Origin: Opisthocomus hoazin
Taxonomy: Eukaryota; Chordata; Aves; Opisthocomiformes; Opisthocomidae
Length of the DNA stretch: 64,000 nt
Assembly: GCF_030867145.1 (NCBI RefSeq)
Contig: NC_134428.1
Location: forward strand, 8,866,001 to 8,930,000
Reading direction: 5' to 3'
Below, in pieces: positions 50,201 through 62,950 of the stretch (position 1 is the first letter of the stretch; every line of letters starts with the position of its first letter). The notes below the pieces were generated by a model. That model did not search any database and was not told the origin of the DNA. It saw only the letters and a list, made by a program, of their open reading frames with translations. The translations under genes and the position numbers were made by a program.

Positions 50201-53200
50201 AAGAAACCTAGAAAACCTCTTTTTTCCACCGAGGCACACCTAACTAGGGTAGATCACCTGAGCTAGAGATATATGATGAAACATATTGAAATATTATCCT
50301 AGTATAGATACTGTAAACTATTAAGCAAGTGTTAGAATGCTCTTCTGTGAAAATACTCTTGAAGTAAAGCTGTATTAATCCCCCGCGAATTAAACTGTGG
50401 ATATACATGTCATATAGTAAAGGCAGAATAGCACCTGGAGTCTTCAATGATGCTTTTCTGTTTAAGGTATTTATTCCTTCTATATTTGTAAGAGTATTTA
50501 TCTCTGTGCCACTGCCCTATGAAAGACTAGAAATAAAGCCTGTCCCTGATCTTCAGTTATTATTCTCGCATGATACCAATAATTTACTGAGTTGTTTAGG
50601 GCAAGTTCATAACATCGCATGTGATGCTAGCTAACAGGAATCGGAGAACTTGACATATTACTACTGTCCGGACTCCAACACAGTGCCACAGCAACCAGGG
50701 TTTGTATTGCATCATTGCATCTCTTTTTATTCTTTACTTTCTTGAGAAGGGTAAGCACAGCACAGGAGAACTTCTGGGCAAAACACAGTGTGAGGGAAGA
50801 TCACTGTGCTTTGAAATTGGAACCAAAGCAAACAGCCTTGAAAGAAGGCTTAACAAACTGACGGTGGCCGAGGCAACAGCGGATGGGTGTCGGCAAAATT
50901 AACAAGCAAGCAGTGCATTCTGTGGTGGCTGTGTCTCTCGAGGAGAGACAATTTGCGTCCCATCCGTGAATAATAGCAGAGTGTGGCTGTAGAGACAGGC
51001 AAAATTGAGATTTTTTGGCAGTGTGGCAGTGTGCAAAATAAGTCCTGCAAGTAGTAAGCCATTGCATGAAACTGTTTTAGTCCAGAAGTAGGTATCTTGC
51101 TGCCTCTTTTTATTGTCTGTGTTATACTTTCCCCTTAAACTTGCTCGTCATTCTTAATGAGAATTAATATTAATTCACCCTATCAAATCACAGTTAAAAT
51201 GGTAGCATTGGTGAGGCTACGGGAAAATATTTGGTTATGGGGAAAAAAACCACGGGTGTGTGAGGTACTGTTGTAGAGGGAGGAAACCACTGACATCGTC
51301 GCATGCACGAATGCGTTTTCTGCTGATCGCGTGAAGAGGTGTTACAATTAGTAAGAGAACTGTGTTTTATATAGCTCATGCTATGAAATCCATTATTTAA
51401 TGGCACTGCAGAGTGTATGCAAATGCATTATAACATAAGCCAGTACTTCCCATTTTAAAGGTGCTTTCCTCTGTGTTCATATTAAAAGAAGGTGAAAATG
51501 GAGTGTATCTACATAAAAGAGCAATCAACTACTACTTACCAAAGAAGTTTCTAAACACAGATCTGGGCTGATGCCTCCTGTTTGTGTGCTTGGGGCAGGT
51601 AACTTAGGGCTTTGCTAAAGATTGTTCTTGTCTGGAATACCCTTGAAGTGGTAGTTACAATTAACTGTCCCTCTCTTGGAAGATGAAATAATTTTCTTCT
51701 TAAAGAGGAACAGTGCTCTGTTTAAAGATAACTGATAGCTTGTCTCCTTCAAATTGTGAATAATGTCAGGATCCCCATCTTGGCATGCACTACTGAGCTA
51801 TTTTCAGGAAAGTGCAGATAAAAATCTAGAATTCCCCCTGGCACATCAGGGGTGTAATGGAGGTGTCTGGCAGCATTTCAGTAAAACAATTAGGTTTAGT
51901 GAAAGTGATTCCCTTTTGGCATGACTGTCAGTCAAAGCATAAATAGAGGGTGAGAACCTACTACCCAGCTTGCGTAGCTCCTGGACAGCAAATTTTAAGC
52001 CCTTGCCAGCTAGCACAGGTGATACATAACTCTTATGCCAATGTTTTTGGGTTTATAAGCCTGTGGATTGACAAGCAAGATTGAGCATGCTTGAAAATTA
52101 GACAACACGTACAGGCTCTGAGATGGGGCAGAACTTCAATATTTCATTGTGCACAATTTGTAACAGGGTATACGTCAAGGGGAGGCAGCTGTGATGTGGC
52201 TGAATCTGTGGAAAGACTTCCAGAATGATTTATGAAAAATAAGTTTTAGGGAGAGGTCTGAAACAATAAGCTCTATTTGGCTTTGGCTTTGTGTGTGCAT
52301 GATAGCATGATGATTCATATGCATTGTGTGAGTTGAAAAAAGAGACGCGCTTGACATTTGTCATTTGCAGATCCAGGGCTCGTTGTGGGGAAGGTACCAA
52401 GTGTTAGAAGGACACCTAAACGGGCACCTGAGTGCTTCCTTGGGTAGGCGTGACTAGGACCAGAAAAACAACTGCCCAGGGGTTATTCTGTTTCACAGAT
52501 TTCAGAATGAAGTGCTTTTCTGTAAAGACAGTGAAATTTGCTTGGTTTCACTTTCATTTCGGGCATTTCGGATTGGTGGCCTGTGGAAAAAGCGGGTGAC
52601 AGTGACACTGGCGGTGCCAGTTCCCTTGAAGCGATTGCCGCTGAGTGTCGGGAGCACAGCCGGGGCTGCTCTGCGTGGAACTCGGCTGGAGGGCCCCGCT
52701 CTGCGCAAGCTGCTGCTTTATGCTTGGAGGGGGCATCTCGAAGTCTAGTAACTTCCGTTGCTTAATTACTTCAAATACATAACAAAAAAGTAAGGATTAT
52801 TACATTCCTGATTGAACTTGTAAAATATATTGTGTGAGACCATCCTCGTGTTTGGTGTGTGGGAGAGCATTTCAGACAGGCTGTATAGAACAGGGCATGA
52901 AAATGTGGGATGACTTCTTCTTCATTTCGTATTAGAGTGACTTCCCTTAAAATACTTCTTTTGCATTTCTTGTTGCAGCATTAGAAGTTTTCATTTCCCC
53001 TGCAACGTGGAGAGTCTCAGGGCTCTGCACTTCACTTGATTCCTCTGCTAAGGTACTTCAGAGTGGTGAAAATTCAGATACGATTTCCCTGTGGTTAGAT
53101 TCCCCCTCTATCTCCAACTCCAGTATTTCTGTTTGCCGTCGGCCGTGGTTGTGCCCTACCTGCTAGTGACACTGTAAGGCTGCACCAGAGGAGGTTATTT

Positions 53201-56200
53201 GGGCAAGGGGTTCCACTTCGTTACCTCCTTGCGTTCTCCTGCGATCGACTCTCACAGCATTGCATTTTCACCCTCCTGCTCCCTCCTCCCAGGAGTTTGC
53301 AATGACTGCTCTCTCGGGTGTAGATCTTCTGCAGCAACATCTCCAAAATTCAAGTGGGTCTTCATGACTGTGCAAATAACTGGTTAAAGCTTCAGGGTCC
53401 CAAATCCAGAATACGACATGCTGTTTCATTCTGGGCAGTTAGCCATGAATTGTAGAATACTTAATCTGTCTTCGAGCCATCAGCTTTGTAGAAAAGCTCT
53501 TGCATCCTTTAGACCACTGCTAGAGATTACCGAGTGAGGTGGCTTTACGCATGTTGTGTTCAAGCATTTTGCATAATGGCGAGCAGAGAGAAGACACGCA
53601 AGCATCAGGAAAGGAAAACTTTTGGTTGTAGCTTTTTCTGGTTCCTATTTCCTAGGAATGTCAACTTTTTTTTCATTCCAGAAGCCCAGTTTGGAGCAAC
53701 TTGTCTGTGGTATATGGGACAATTTCTCTGGGGTCTCTTTTTCTGTTAAGATGTGTAAATGAATCTTGCTTTCCTCGTAAGCAGCTACCCTGAAGATTAT
53801 CCAGACTTTTTCTGTGGCAGGTGTAGTATTTCACTTTCAACTTTAATATGAATTAAGAGCATAGGTACATAAAAATAGAGCTTTTTAATTTATTTTTTTT
53901 CCCCAATAGTCCATCCTATACATTTTCCTAGCTACACTGTGTGGTAACAAGCCTGTTTTGTCCACTATGACCTGTTTCCAAAGTTTGGTGAAGTGCTGGT
54001 GTAAAGTAAGCACATTATCACGTGCAGTCAAGGCTGGCTGAACAGGAGGTTTCTCACAAAGTTTGCAAATTCCTTTACAGACATGTTCAAGATTTTGGAC
54101 AGCGTATCAAGGTGTGCTGAGGTTTCCTTGCAAGGGGAGAGAGAAAATTTCTGCAAGAAAGTAACTAATGCTTTAGTTCAGAGGAAGTACTTTTGATTTA
54201 ATAAGCATCATTAGTCACATTTAACGTACATTCTGTACGCTTCAGCAGTTGGAATGGAAATTGAGGCTGTGGAGAACAGCTAAGCATTATGGATCAATTT
54301 TAAGTTTATTTTAAAATAGGGGTTTTAAAATTGAAAATGGATATGACTTTATACTTAACGTCGGAACTTCATGCCTTACCTCATATAAACTATTTTGGTA
54401 TGAATCCTTTGTATTTGATGTTTTTCATAAGTTTGATTTTTGTTTGTGCCAAAATTATTTATGTTGATGCATAACTACACCACTGAGGAAATAGCAAGTG
54501 CAACTGGAGGCTGCAACAGTCATTTGGGAGATGAATTAAACTGTGGGATAAGCATAATAGTTGGGAAACTCTGCTAGAATGATCAGTAGTAATTGAAAGT
54601 TACAGTTTAGAAATGAGAACTGCACTTCCTAATGAGCCCTCTGAGATGAGAGGTTTTGATTAACTGATCTTCTGAATATTCAGGAAGATATTACTATATC
54701 ATTTTACATCTGCTTGATGTGTTTAAGGACGGCTGCATCGGTATGATGCTAGCTATAAAACTGCTTACAAAAATTGAAATCTGGGACTTGGGTTAATATT
54801 TTGCAGATGATGATGAAGTTTTCGTGCAAAAGAGTTCCCTTTGCACTCTGTTTTGCGTCCTTTTGTACACTGAAGGTGAACAAAAGGAATCCCCTGGTTT
54901 ATTATGGTGAGGACCTACCTTGCACATCTTAGTTTCACAAATTGCTTGAGACCTCGTGGGAGTCTGAACATGATGTCACGGGAGTGCTCCATCTGTGGTT
55001 CCTGCTTCTAAAGATGAAGACTTAGCAGCCAGCATTTCTCTGCTGTAGCTTTGTTTGTTGCCCATGTGAGTCTTTCAGCTGCAAGCTTCCAGGACTGCCA
55101 GAACTGTTTGTCTCATCGAAAAGCTAAAGTATTATCCAGTAGGAACACTGGAATCAGTCTGTCCGTACAAAGTTATTCCTACTGCAACCATAGCTGCTCT
55201 GTACAATGAGGATCCACCGCGTACTGCTTCTGTGCAGCTGATCTGGTATGTGGATCTCATGTCCATGCATATAAATAACACCAGAGCGGTTGTCTCCAGG
55301 TATGGGACCTGTACTGGGCACAGACATCAGACTGCAGTGTTGAGTGGACTGGTTCCACCACTAGAGTCTTAATGATAATGGCCTACGAGTGTGTGTTGAG
55401 GTAGGGACTCTGTCCCTGACAGCGGGGTCAGAAGGGAAGCTGTTGTTGATCGGTGTCTATAGCAACTGCCTGTACCAGCTCTGGAGGGTCTCCTGGTTGT
55501 ATCTGAAACTGTGTGATTCATAACTTCATTGGATCTGCACCCACAGGATTGGGAACTCTCCTGTGTGGGAGTGTGCAGAGTAACCTTGGGAGGAATTGCA
55601 AAGGCTTTTGATTTGTGTCTTATGAGGAATGCAGCAAGGGAAAAAGGAGTCGTAATCACGATAGCAATTATGACTGCTGGTTTTCTTTGCAATTTATGTC
55701 TGGTAAACTGCCCCTCTGATATCTTATAGGGCAAGCTGTGGGCTGTGAAATGACAGTGTGCTCCCTCGTAGCATTGGTTGTTCTAGGTCAGCATTGATGT
55801 GCATTGGATTTCAGTATCTATGAGTGTCGGTCTGCCACACCATTAATGTTTGGGTTTATTTTTAGTTGTTCTAGCTGAGTAAACTTGGAATTTGTGGAGG
55901 TGCTATAGACTTCAAATGCCCAGGAGATGGAATTTCAGCAGTTGCAATCTTATGCCTCGGGAAAGAAGTAAATCTTCCTTGCCAGTGTGTCGTGACTGTA
56001 TCAAATGTTTCTGCTCAGAATTTGTTGCTGATGAATATCCTTTTGTCCCAAGACCATGAACGCAGTTCCTGCAGACTGTTACAGCGTGCTCTTTGGGGCG
56101 AGTACATGTGGACATCCCACTGACAGAGTTACTGAGTAACATGTTACGGAATGATGTCAGAAGGTCCAGGAGTTTAATTGAGAACAGGTTAATTAACTGA

Positions 56201-59200
56201 GCATGCATCCCTACTTGTTCAGTTGCTGGGATGCTTGCCAGCTGAGGTCATGGATCTACAAAACAGAAAAGGTCAGCTGTGTCCATCCCAGTGTAAATCA
56301 CCGGTACCATGAATCTAAGCTGGATTCTCTTTCTGTAAGCCTACCAAACCAGGGATGTACGGGATTCTCCAGTATTATTTCAGTGTTTGAACAAATTGAA
56401 CAAATGCTCTTCTGCTGTCCTGCTTCTTCATTCAGATCCATTGCAGCTCATGCCTGGAATCCTTTTTTTTTTCCCCCCAGCTCCATCAGTAGCTCTTCTC
56501 CTCGGTGCCCCTTCTCCCATGAGAAGAGGCAGAGCAGCTTGGTGCGGCGGCTGGAGAGCGTCTGTGAATAACTTCCAGTCATGTTCCATTCTGAAAAATC
56601 AATACAGCTGGGAGACTTCAATCTGAGGCAGTATGCTTGTTTTCATCTACAGCTCACATGAAACCTAAAATTTATGTGCATATTCCCCCCAGAAGCTCCC
56701 ATCTGTTGCCTTACAGTGAGTTTTCATATGTATAAATAACTTAATTTGCAGTTGGGAGAACATAAATAATTATCTATAGGCTCTATAGGTATCTCAAGCG
56801 TTGCCTTCTGCATTAATGTGATGAAATGAAGACTGTCCAAGAATCAGTATTAATGTTAGAGTAACTCTTGTGATCAAGGATCAACTTAGGTTGAGCATTT
56901 CCCTTTAGAGGTATGTTTTCATTTTTCACAGAAAAGTTTGTTTTTCTTTCAGCCTGCTAAAATGGCTGGAAAAAAGATACTTGAAAGCAAAACTTTTTTT
57001 ACTTACCTCTTTGATGCTTTAATACTATATATAACTACCCAAAGAGGGAAAAACTGCAGCTTTGTAGTCAGCTATAGAAAAAACAGGTTACCCCTTGTTT
57101 CGAGTGTAAATCGTTATTGATGTTTCCTAAGTACCTCATAGAAGGCTTCACTGCTGTCATATTTCTGGACCAGAAGGCAAACAGAGCAAGTCTGAATCAA
57201 TTTAAAAGAACTGTTTATGAATTGGATCACTGGAGAGGTTTTATTTTACAGCTTGAATTAAGAATGACATTTTCAAGAACATCTTACTAACTGTTGCTTT
57301 GGCTGAGAGACTGGAACCAGTGCAAGCTCCTCGTCCTTGTCTAGGACCCTAGCTCTTAAACTTTCTGTCTGGCCACACAAATGTATCAATACGTATTCCA
57401 TTACTACAGTTGTGCTTTTCATGTGTAATTTAGATTGCAGGCGAAGAGCGTCCATAGCTTTAAAGGACTGACTGTGCAATTTCTCGTGCAATTTTCCAGT
57501 TTTACAAACTCCAAACCAGTATCACGTTGTGCATGAGTAGTCACCTCCCTTCAGTTACCCTCCTCTTACAGAGCTCTCCTGCAGTTTCCTGGAAGATTCT
57601 CACAGTATTCTTCTGTTCAGTATCAGTGACTGTTGGCTGATACGCACAGGCCTGTGAGACTCCCCAGCGCGCAGGAAAGTGCCTGGGGAGATGACTCTAC
57701 TTGCTTTGGAAATGGGCATCAGCTCCAGGCTGAGGGCAGGGGAGGGTGCACTTGTAGAGATCTCTCAAAGTAAATACTCATTGACCAGAAAGTTGGAGCC
57801 TTCCTGGGGAGAAGAGGCCTTGAGAGGTATATGGAACGCCTTGTCTAGGGCCAAGTAGGAACTGAATCCTGGTAGGACAGAGAAAGCATGTCTAATTCCA
57901 GGAATTCCACCTGAGCTGAAGAAACAGCAAGAGAATGGCTTCAGTAAATCACCTTTTCTGGTAAGCTGCTTCCCTGGGCTGTTTCTGCGATCGGGTATGT
58001 TTTCCCTCTCGCTGAAGAGTTACGCAGTAACAGTCCTCAAAGCCTCTTCTCTTCCATTTAGATGGCTCAAAAAATTCTTGTCTGTGAAAAAACCCCTGGT
58101 CTTCACAGTCACCTTTAACAGTAGGTAGCATTTTCTCAAGTAACGTCGTGATAGAGAAGACACCCTCTTGTGCTCACTGCTCTGACTTAGCTGTGCTTGA
58201 CAAACTTGTAACCGTATCAACTCTCATCAGGTAATACCCCAAATGCTGTACTGCAAACGCCCGCACCCGTCTGAACTAGAAACTAGTTCATTTTGAGAAC
58301 TTACTGGGACTGAGGAATAATGGCCCATTTTGCATGAGAGAACAAGTAATGAAAATTGATGTGCAGTGAATTTGTCAGAAAGCATTAATAGGGAAAGAGT
58401 GTGTGTTGGGAAGCAATTAAACCTGAGCTGATGAAGGAAGCTCACTGTACTGTGAGTGAGATTACCTGCCAAATGTGCTTATGCAAACAAAAAGGCACCT
58501 TGCAGAGAAACATTTCATGTCACAGTCATGACCTTGAGTGATATTTTAAAAGGGTATTTAATGATAAAACTCATTACTTTGTGCAAGTTACTCCCGAGTT
58601 TTATAAAGAAGGCTGGCTTTGCAAGCTTTGTTGGGAGCTAACAGAGAAACAACACAACCAGGTTGAAAAGGACCTTTCCAATAAGATCACTGAACATGTA
58701 GGGTCCTGTTGTATAATGAGTGATCTAGATTAAATTTGCTGACATCCAAATAAATGCACCCAGTGAGAAAATCCCAACAATTCCCTTACTGGTTCTTCTC
58801 ACACTTCTGTAATGTATTTTACACCTTCTTGAGCGGGTGAGTTTGAGATTTCTCGTAGTGTTTTCTTTACTCTGTAAAAAAGTGTGAAGCAGCCTTCTGT
58901 AGAGAAATAGACCAGAGTCACTAGAGGTTCTTTGACATGTTCTCACAATCTTCTAAATTTGCCTGACTCTACAATAAAAACTCTCATCTGATGCCTGTTT
59001 TAATAAATATAAGCGATGCATTTTAAGTAATGGTTACTTGTAGATGAAATACACAAGGAACTTCACAAGTAGAGCAAAGTGTTACTTAAACATCCACCAA
59101 AACTGTCACCTGGTCCTGCCTAGTTTCTTAATGTAGCTAAGGAAAAAGAAATGAAGAGTGCTAGCCTTGAGGCTGCTGTGGTAGGTATTGAACCCATGGC

Positions 59201-62200
59201 CAGTCTGCTTAGTTGCTCCTTAAGCCTCTGCAGTCGGCTGTAGGATTCCTCAGAATTAACTGGAGATTACACGATGGCAAAACGGTCTGGGAGGAAAAGC
59301 TCTATCCATTGTCTCAAGAGGTGTTTTAAATTAATTTTCATTCCAAACTTTTTGACGCAATTAACTGGATAGGAAGTAGCTGTAAATGTTATTTGTTATT
59401 CTGTGATCTGTATTTTTTTACAGAGTTCCTTGGATAGATTTTTTTGTTCTGAACTGCTGTCTAAAAACAGACAGGAAAGTAAACCACATGCTTTTTATCT
59501 GAACCCAAATCCCCCACTTTTTTGTTTTCAGTGCAAAATTTCAGCATAATCCTTTGAAGAGTGTTGGGCTACTATACTTGTGTGATGACAGAGGAAGAAG
59601 AATGGCTGATAAAGAAAAGGTCATATCTTTGTTGCAAAGGAGTTTGTGAAAGTCTGTCTAGGAAATCAGTTTAGATCTTGCCTGTAAATAGAAACTGGAT
59701 TTTTTCAATGAAGTTTTGTTTGTTCCTGCCTCCTGCTGTCTACTTTTGAATGAGACATGAGTCAGCCATTAATCCACTTCTGCTTCTGAGTTCTGAAGGT
59801 AAAAGAATGGGGGGATAGTATGAGTGGTGCAAGGAAAATTATTTATCTTCCCATTACATCTGCTGCTAAAGGCAGTTTATTTTATTAGATCACCTCAACT
59901 GGTGCACTGAAAGATCTGATTCCTATCTACAAACATCATCAGTGATATTTAACTGCATCTATAGAACGTGGTTTAGTCCGCTAAGTAGAGATGCTCCATT
60001 CAGACTGAAATTTGCTGGATCCTCTGTGTGTGGACACAAATATATCTGGGAATGTGGTGAATAGGTCTCGCTTTTCCCATGTTACTCTAAGGAACCTGGC
60101 TGTATCCAGAGAAACTGAATTGCCCAGCATTTTGATGTTTGCAATACCACCCACACTTCTGATAAATCCCATATGAAGAAAGGATCTTTTCAGGCTTCTC
60201 GGAACCCTTTCTTTTCCTTCTGTCTTGCAATGCATGCTTTGAATCTCCCCTGGTGTTTATCCCCTCGACTGGCTGTGTGCTCGCCAATTCATATATCTGC
60301 ACAATGAAGGAAAGAGGTCTTGAAATCAAGTAAGCCTTCAGTACTGTGAAATGAGGGTCTAAATAACATACAGTATTTGCAGTTCCTTTAGTGATTTTGT
60401 TTGTGCTGAAGTTAAGAATTTTTGTTCCACAAACAGATGTTGGATAGTAGTAGGTCATTTGGTGGACCTAAGTCAGACTTTGTGCAGTGTCCGTGTAACC
60501 GAAACCAGATGTTTAAAATGATGATGCAAACACCCTGCTCTCCTGACCCATTTTACTAGAAAACATGCATATCATGGCTATTTTGTATTATGAGTTTAGC
60601 TTTTAATTCTGTAACTGCATTTAAATGCAAGCCATTTCCTTTCAAATTTGAGTCCTTAAATGGTGTTTTTTCCAATTCAAATATCACAGTAAAATATATT
60701 CCCCCAGAGGCTTGGTACAGTGTGAAAATGTGCGAATAATGCATGCATGTGCATTGTACATCTTCCTACCAGATGGTACTGCTCAAATTTATAGTGTGTT
60801 GCATAAGCACTTCAGAAGAGGCTGAACGAATTTGGTTAATTTTAAAAAGTCTTTTGTAAATGTTAAAGGATTTTTCCTGCAATGTCTGATGATGGTTTCA
60901 TCTCTAATTTTGCCACAGCACTGATCTAGGCCACAGAAACCTGAGTTAAAAGAAAAGTCAATATTGTCTCTCCTACCAGTTGGAAGGCAGACAGCTTGTG
61001 ATTGTTGAAGAACTAGTTTAGCTATTGATTTTGCCGTATCAGTAAGACAGGACTTTTCACCTATAAAGCTACAATTGACATGAGACTATGCATTGGTAGA
61101 AGGCATGCTTTTTGTTGATTATTGTAAGAAAGCTTGGTGAGCTGCTTTTGATGACTGCTTCCCTTCCCCCTAGCCCTTACATGTCTGCTGGGACATACAC
61201 AGAGTGTCCAAGCTGTGGCCTTGCATACCTGTAGTTGTTAGAGTCCAGTAATCAGCTGCTTGTAGTGCCTGTATTTCCTAGTGTGTCAGAGATGACTCTG
61301 GAAACGGGGTGATGTTAGTGTTGGCTTAGGGTGCTGTCTTAATGAAACATATACTCCTTCGAATGTGCTTGACAAATTTAGAAAATTTCTTATGTTTCTT
61401 AACATTATGCTAAATGTAAAGAAAACCATTAAAGCTGTCTGAGAGAAGATGCTTGCAAAAGTGTGCTGGTTGAGTCATCTTGGGCAAGCAGATGTCTTCA
61501 CTGCTTAAAATGAAGGCCATTTGTAAAATACGAATTTTTAGAGATGGAATTTAGCTGGCTTCTGCCAAGCTTGACCTTGGACGGAATTCTGTATGTGACC
61601 AACAGTCTATTTGCAAAGACGTCTGAGCAGGATTTCAGGTTAAGGGCAGTTTGCTTTGGAGGAGGAAGGAAGCAAACTTGAAAGGCTTAAGGTGCAAGCA
61701 AAAGGTTTGTGTCTGGCTTTCTCTGCAGCTCTATCTGCTGTCTTCTAGGGGAGTAGAACAGAGTAAGATCTTATTTCATAACCTGTTTCTGACCAGCTGA
61801 TAACTCAGTTTTGGTTTTGGCGAGAACTCTCCGAAGCACAGTGAAATATTGTCTTTGGGTGAAAACTCTCTGCCTTTTACTTCTGTTTCAGGTTACTGTG
61901 CGAAGTTTTTAAATTTTCAGCCTTGTGTTTGGTATGTCTTCCTCATTGAACTCGTAATCCATTTTTGGTTTTGCTTTTCTGTAAATTCTAGTGTTACTGC
62001 CACCGTTTGTCTGAGACTGAGTCAGAAGTGAGATGATCTATTTAAAATTCAAGTAGAAAATTTCTAATATTTATGTATTAGATAGAGTCCATCTGGTTTG
62101 AAATCTAAATATAATAGCTCAGCATAGTGCTAGACTAGCTGTCGTGTAATTCTGCCCGCTGCTGAGTGTTTGGGGAAGCTGACAGCATCTTTTCAGTTCT

Positions 62201-62629
62201 CCTCTTCGGATGAGAAAGGAATGTTTTGGTTGGTCTGGAAAATCTTTGCACTGTGACCATGCACTTATGGTCAGCTATGAGCTTGTTTCCAAGCAGGCTG
62301 TGACTTGCAGCCGTAGGACCTCTTTGCGAAGGTAGCTCTTTACATTTCAACCTTACTAGGTTTTATCTGGAAATTTCCTCTCCTGTTCAAAAACTGCACT
62401 GGGATTCCTTTTCAAGCACTACATAACAAAATCCCTTTGTAAACTGTGCAAATACTACATTAAACATTGCTTGGTGCACACACTATTTCTTTTAGAAGGA
62501 TGATGTTTGATAGCATCTTTATTTTCATGGTTAGACACCTTTATTTTTTAATCTAAATTTATTCAGGCTTACCTCATATAAGCTGTGACTGTATAAGCAG
62601 CATTCTTAAATTTAGACAGCTCTGACACT

Positions 62630-62950
62630 TCTCTAAGGCTCCTCGTTCAGTCTGTTCCCACAGCAGACAAGAGTCTCTCTGTCAGCCTTCACTTTGCTAG
62701 GCTAAGCAACCTGTGTGATGGGTGCTTGATTTACCGTGTTATCCCTGTAGCCTTTCTCTGTACTTGCACAGTTTCAGGTATCTTTCCTGAATGTGGGTAA
62801 CAAGAATTGTGCAAAATGGTATTTGAGGTGATTGTTTCCCAGTGTCAGCTAGCACTAATATTTCTGTAGCTGTGCTGCAGATACTGCACGATGCATCCCG
62901 AGATGAACGTTTCTTTCTCAGGACCATGTCACATCATGACCAGTGACTAA
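62630..62950 (-). mobile_element. Ancient CR1-like LINE relic
   Basis: On the plus strand this block carries, in order, weak but collinear matches to the old amniote CR1/L3-type 3' coding consensus read in reverse complement. The landmarks are AGGCTAAGCAACCTG, TTTCTCTGTACTTGCAC with CAGTTTCAGGTATCTTTCC, TGAATGTGGGTAACAAGAAT, TGTGCAAAATGGTATTTGAG, CTAATATTTCTGTAGCTGTG and GATGCATCCCGAGATGAACG. The element is on the minus strand and too degraded to code. Boundaries are approximate. A profile search against an amniote repeat library would settle the family. Confidence 0.5.

Larger units (their letters stand above)
34726..62629 (+). other. GRIN2A: GRIN2A first coding intron, central part
   Basis: About 28 kb with no recognisable exon, RNA gene or promoter island. 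Open frames are short (none above about 125 codons), unrelated to known families and not bounded by convincing splice signals. Homopolymer T-runs occur at 40515-40526, 42542-42555 and 44274-44294. TAATTA-rich blocks at about 39725-39995 and 47960-48240, a 16-base palindrome at 51161 and an octamer-like site at 58481 are candidate regulatory DNA. CpG-rich patches lie at about 35930-36150, 47130-47340 and 52560-52745. No clear interspersed repeat was recognised, though old ones may be missed by eye. Confidence 0.7.
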
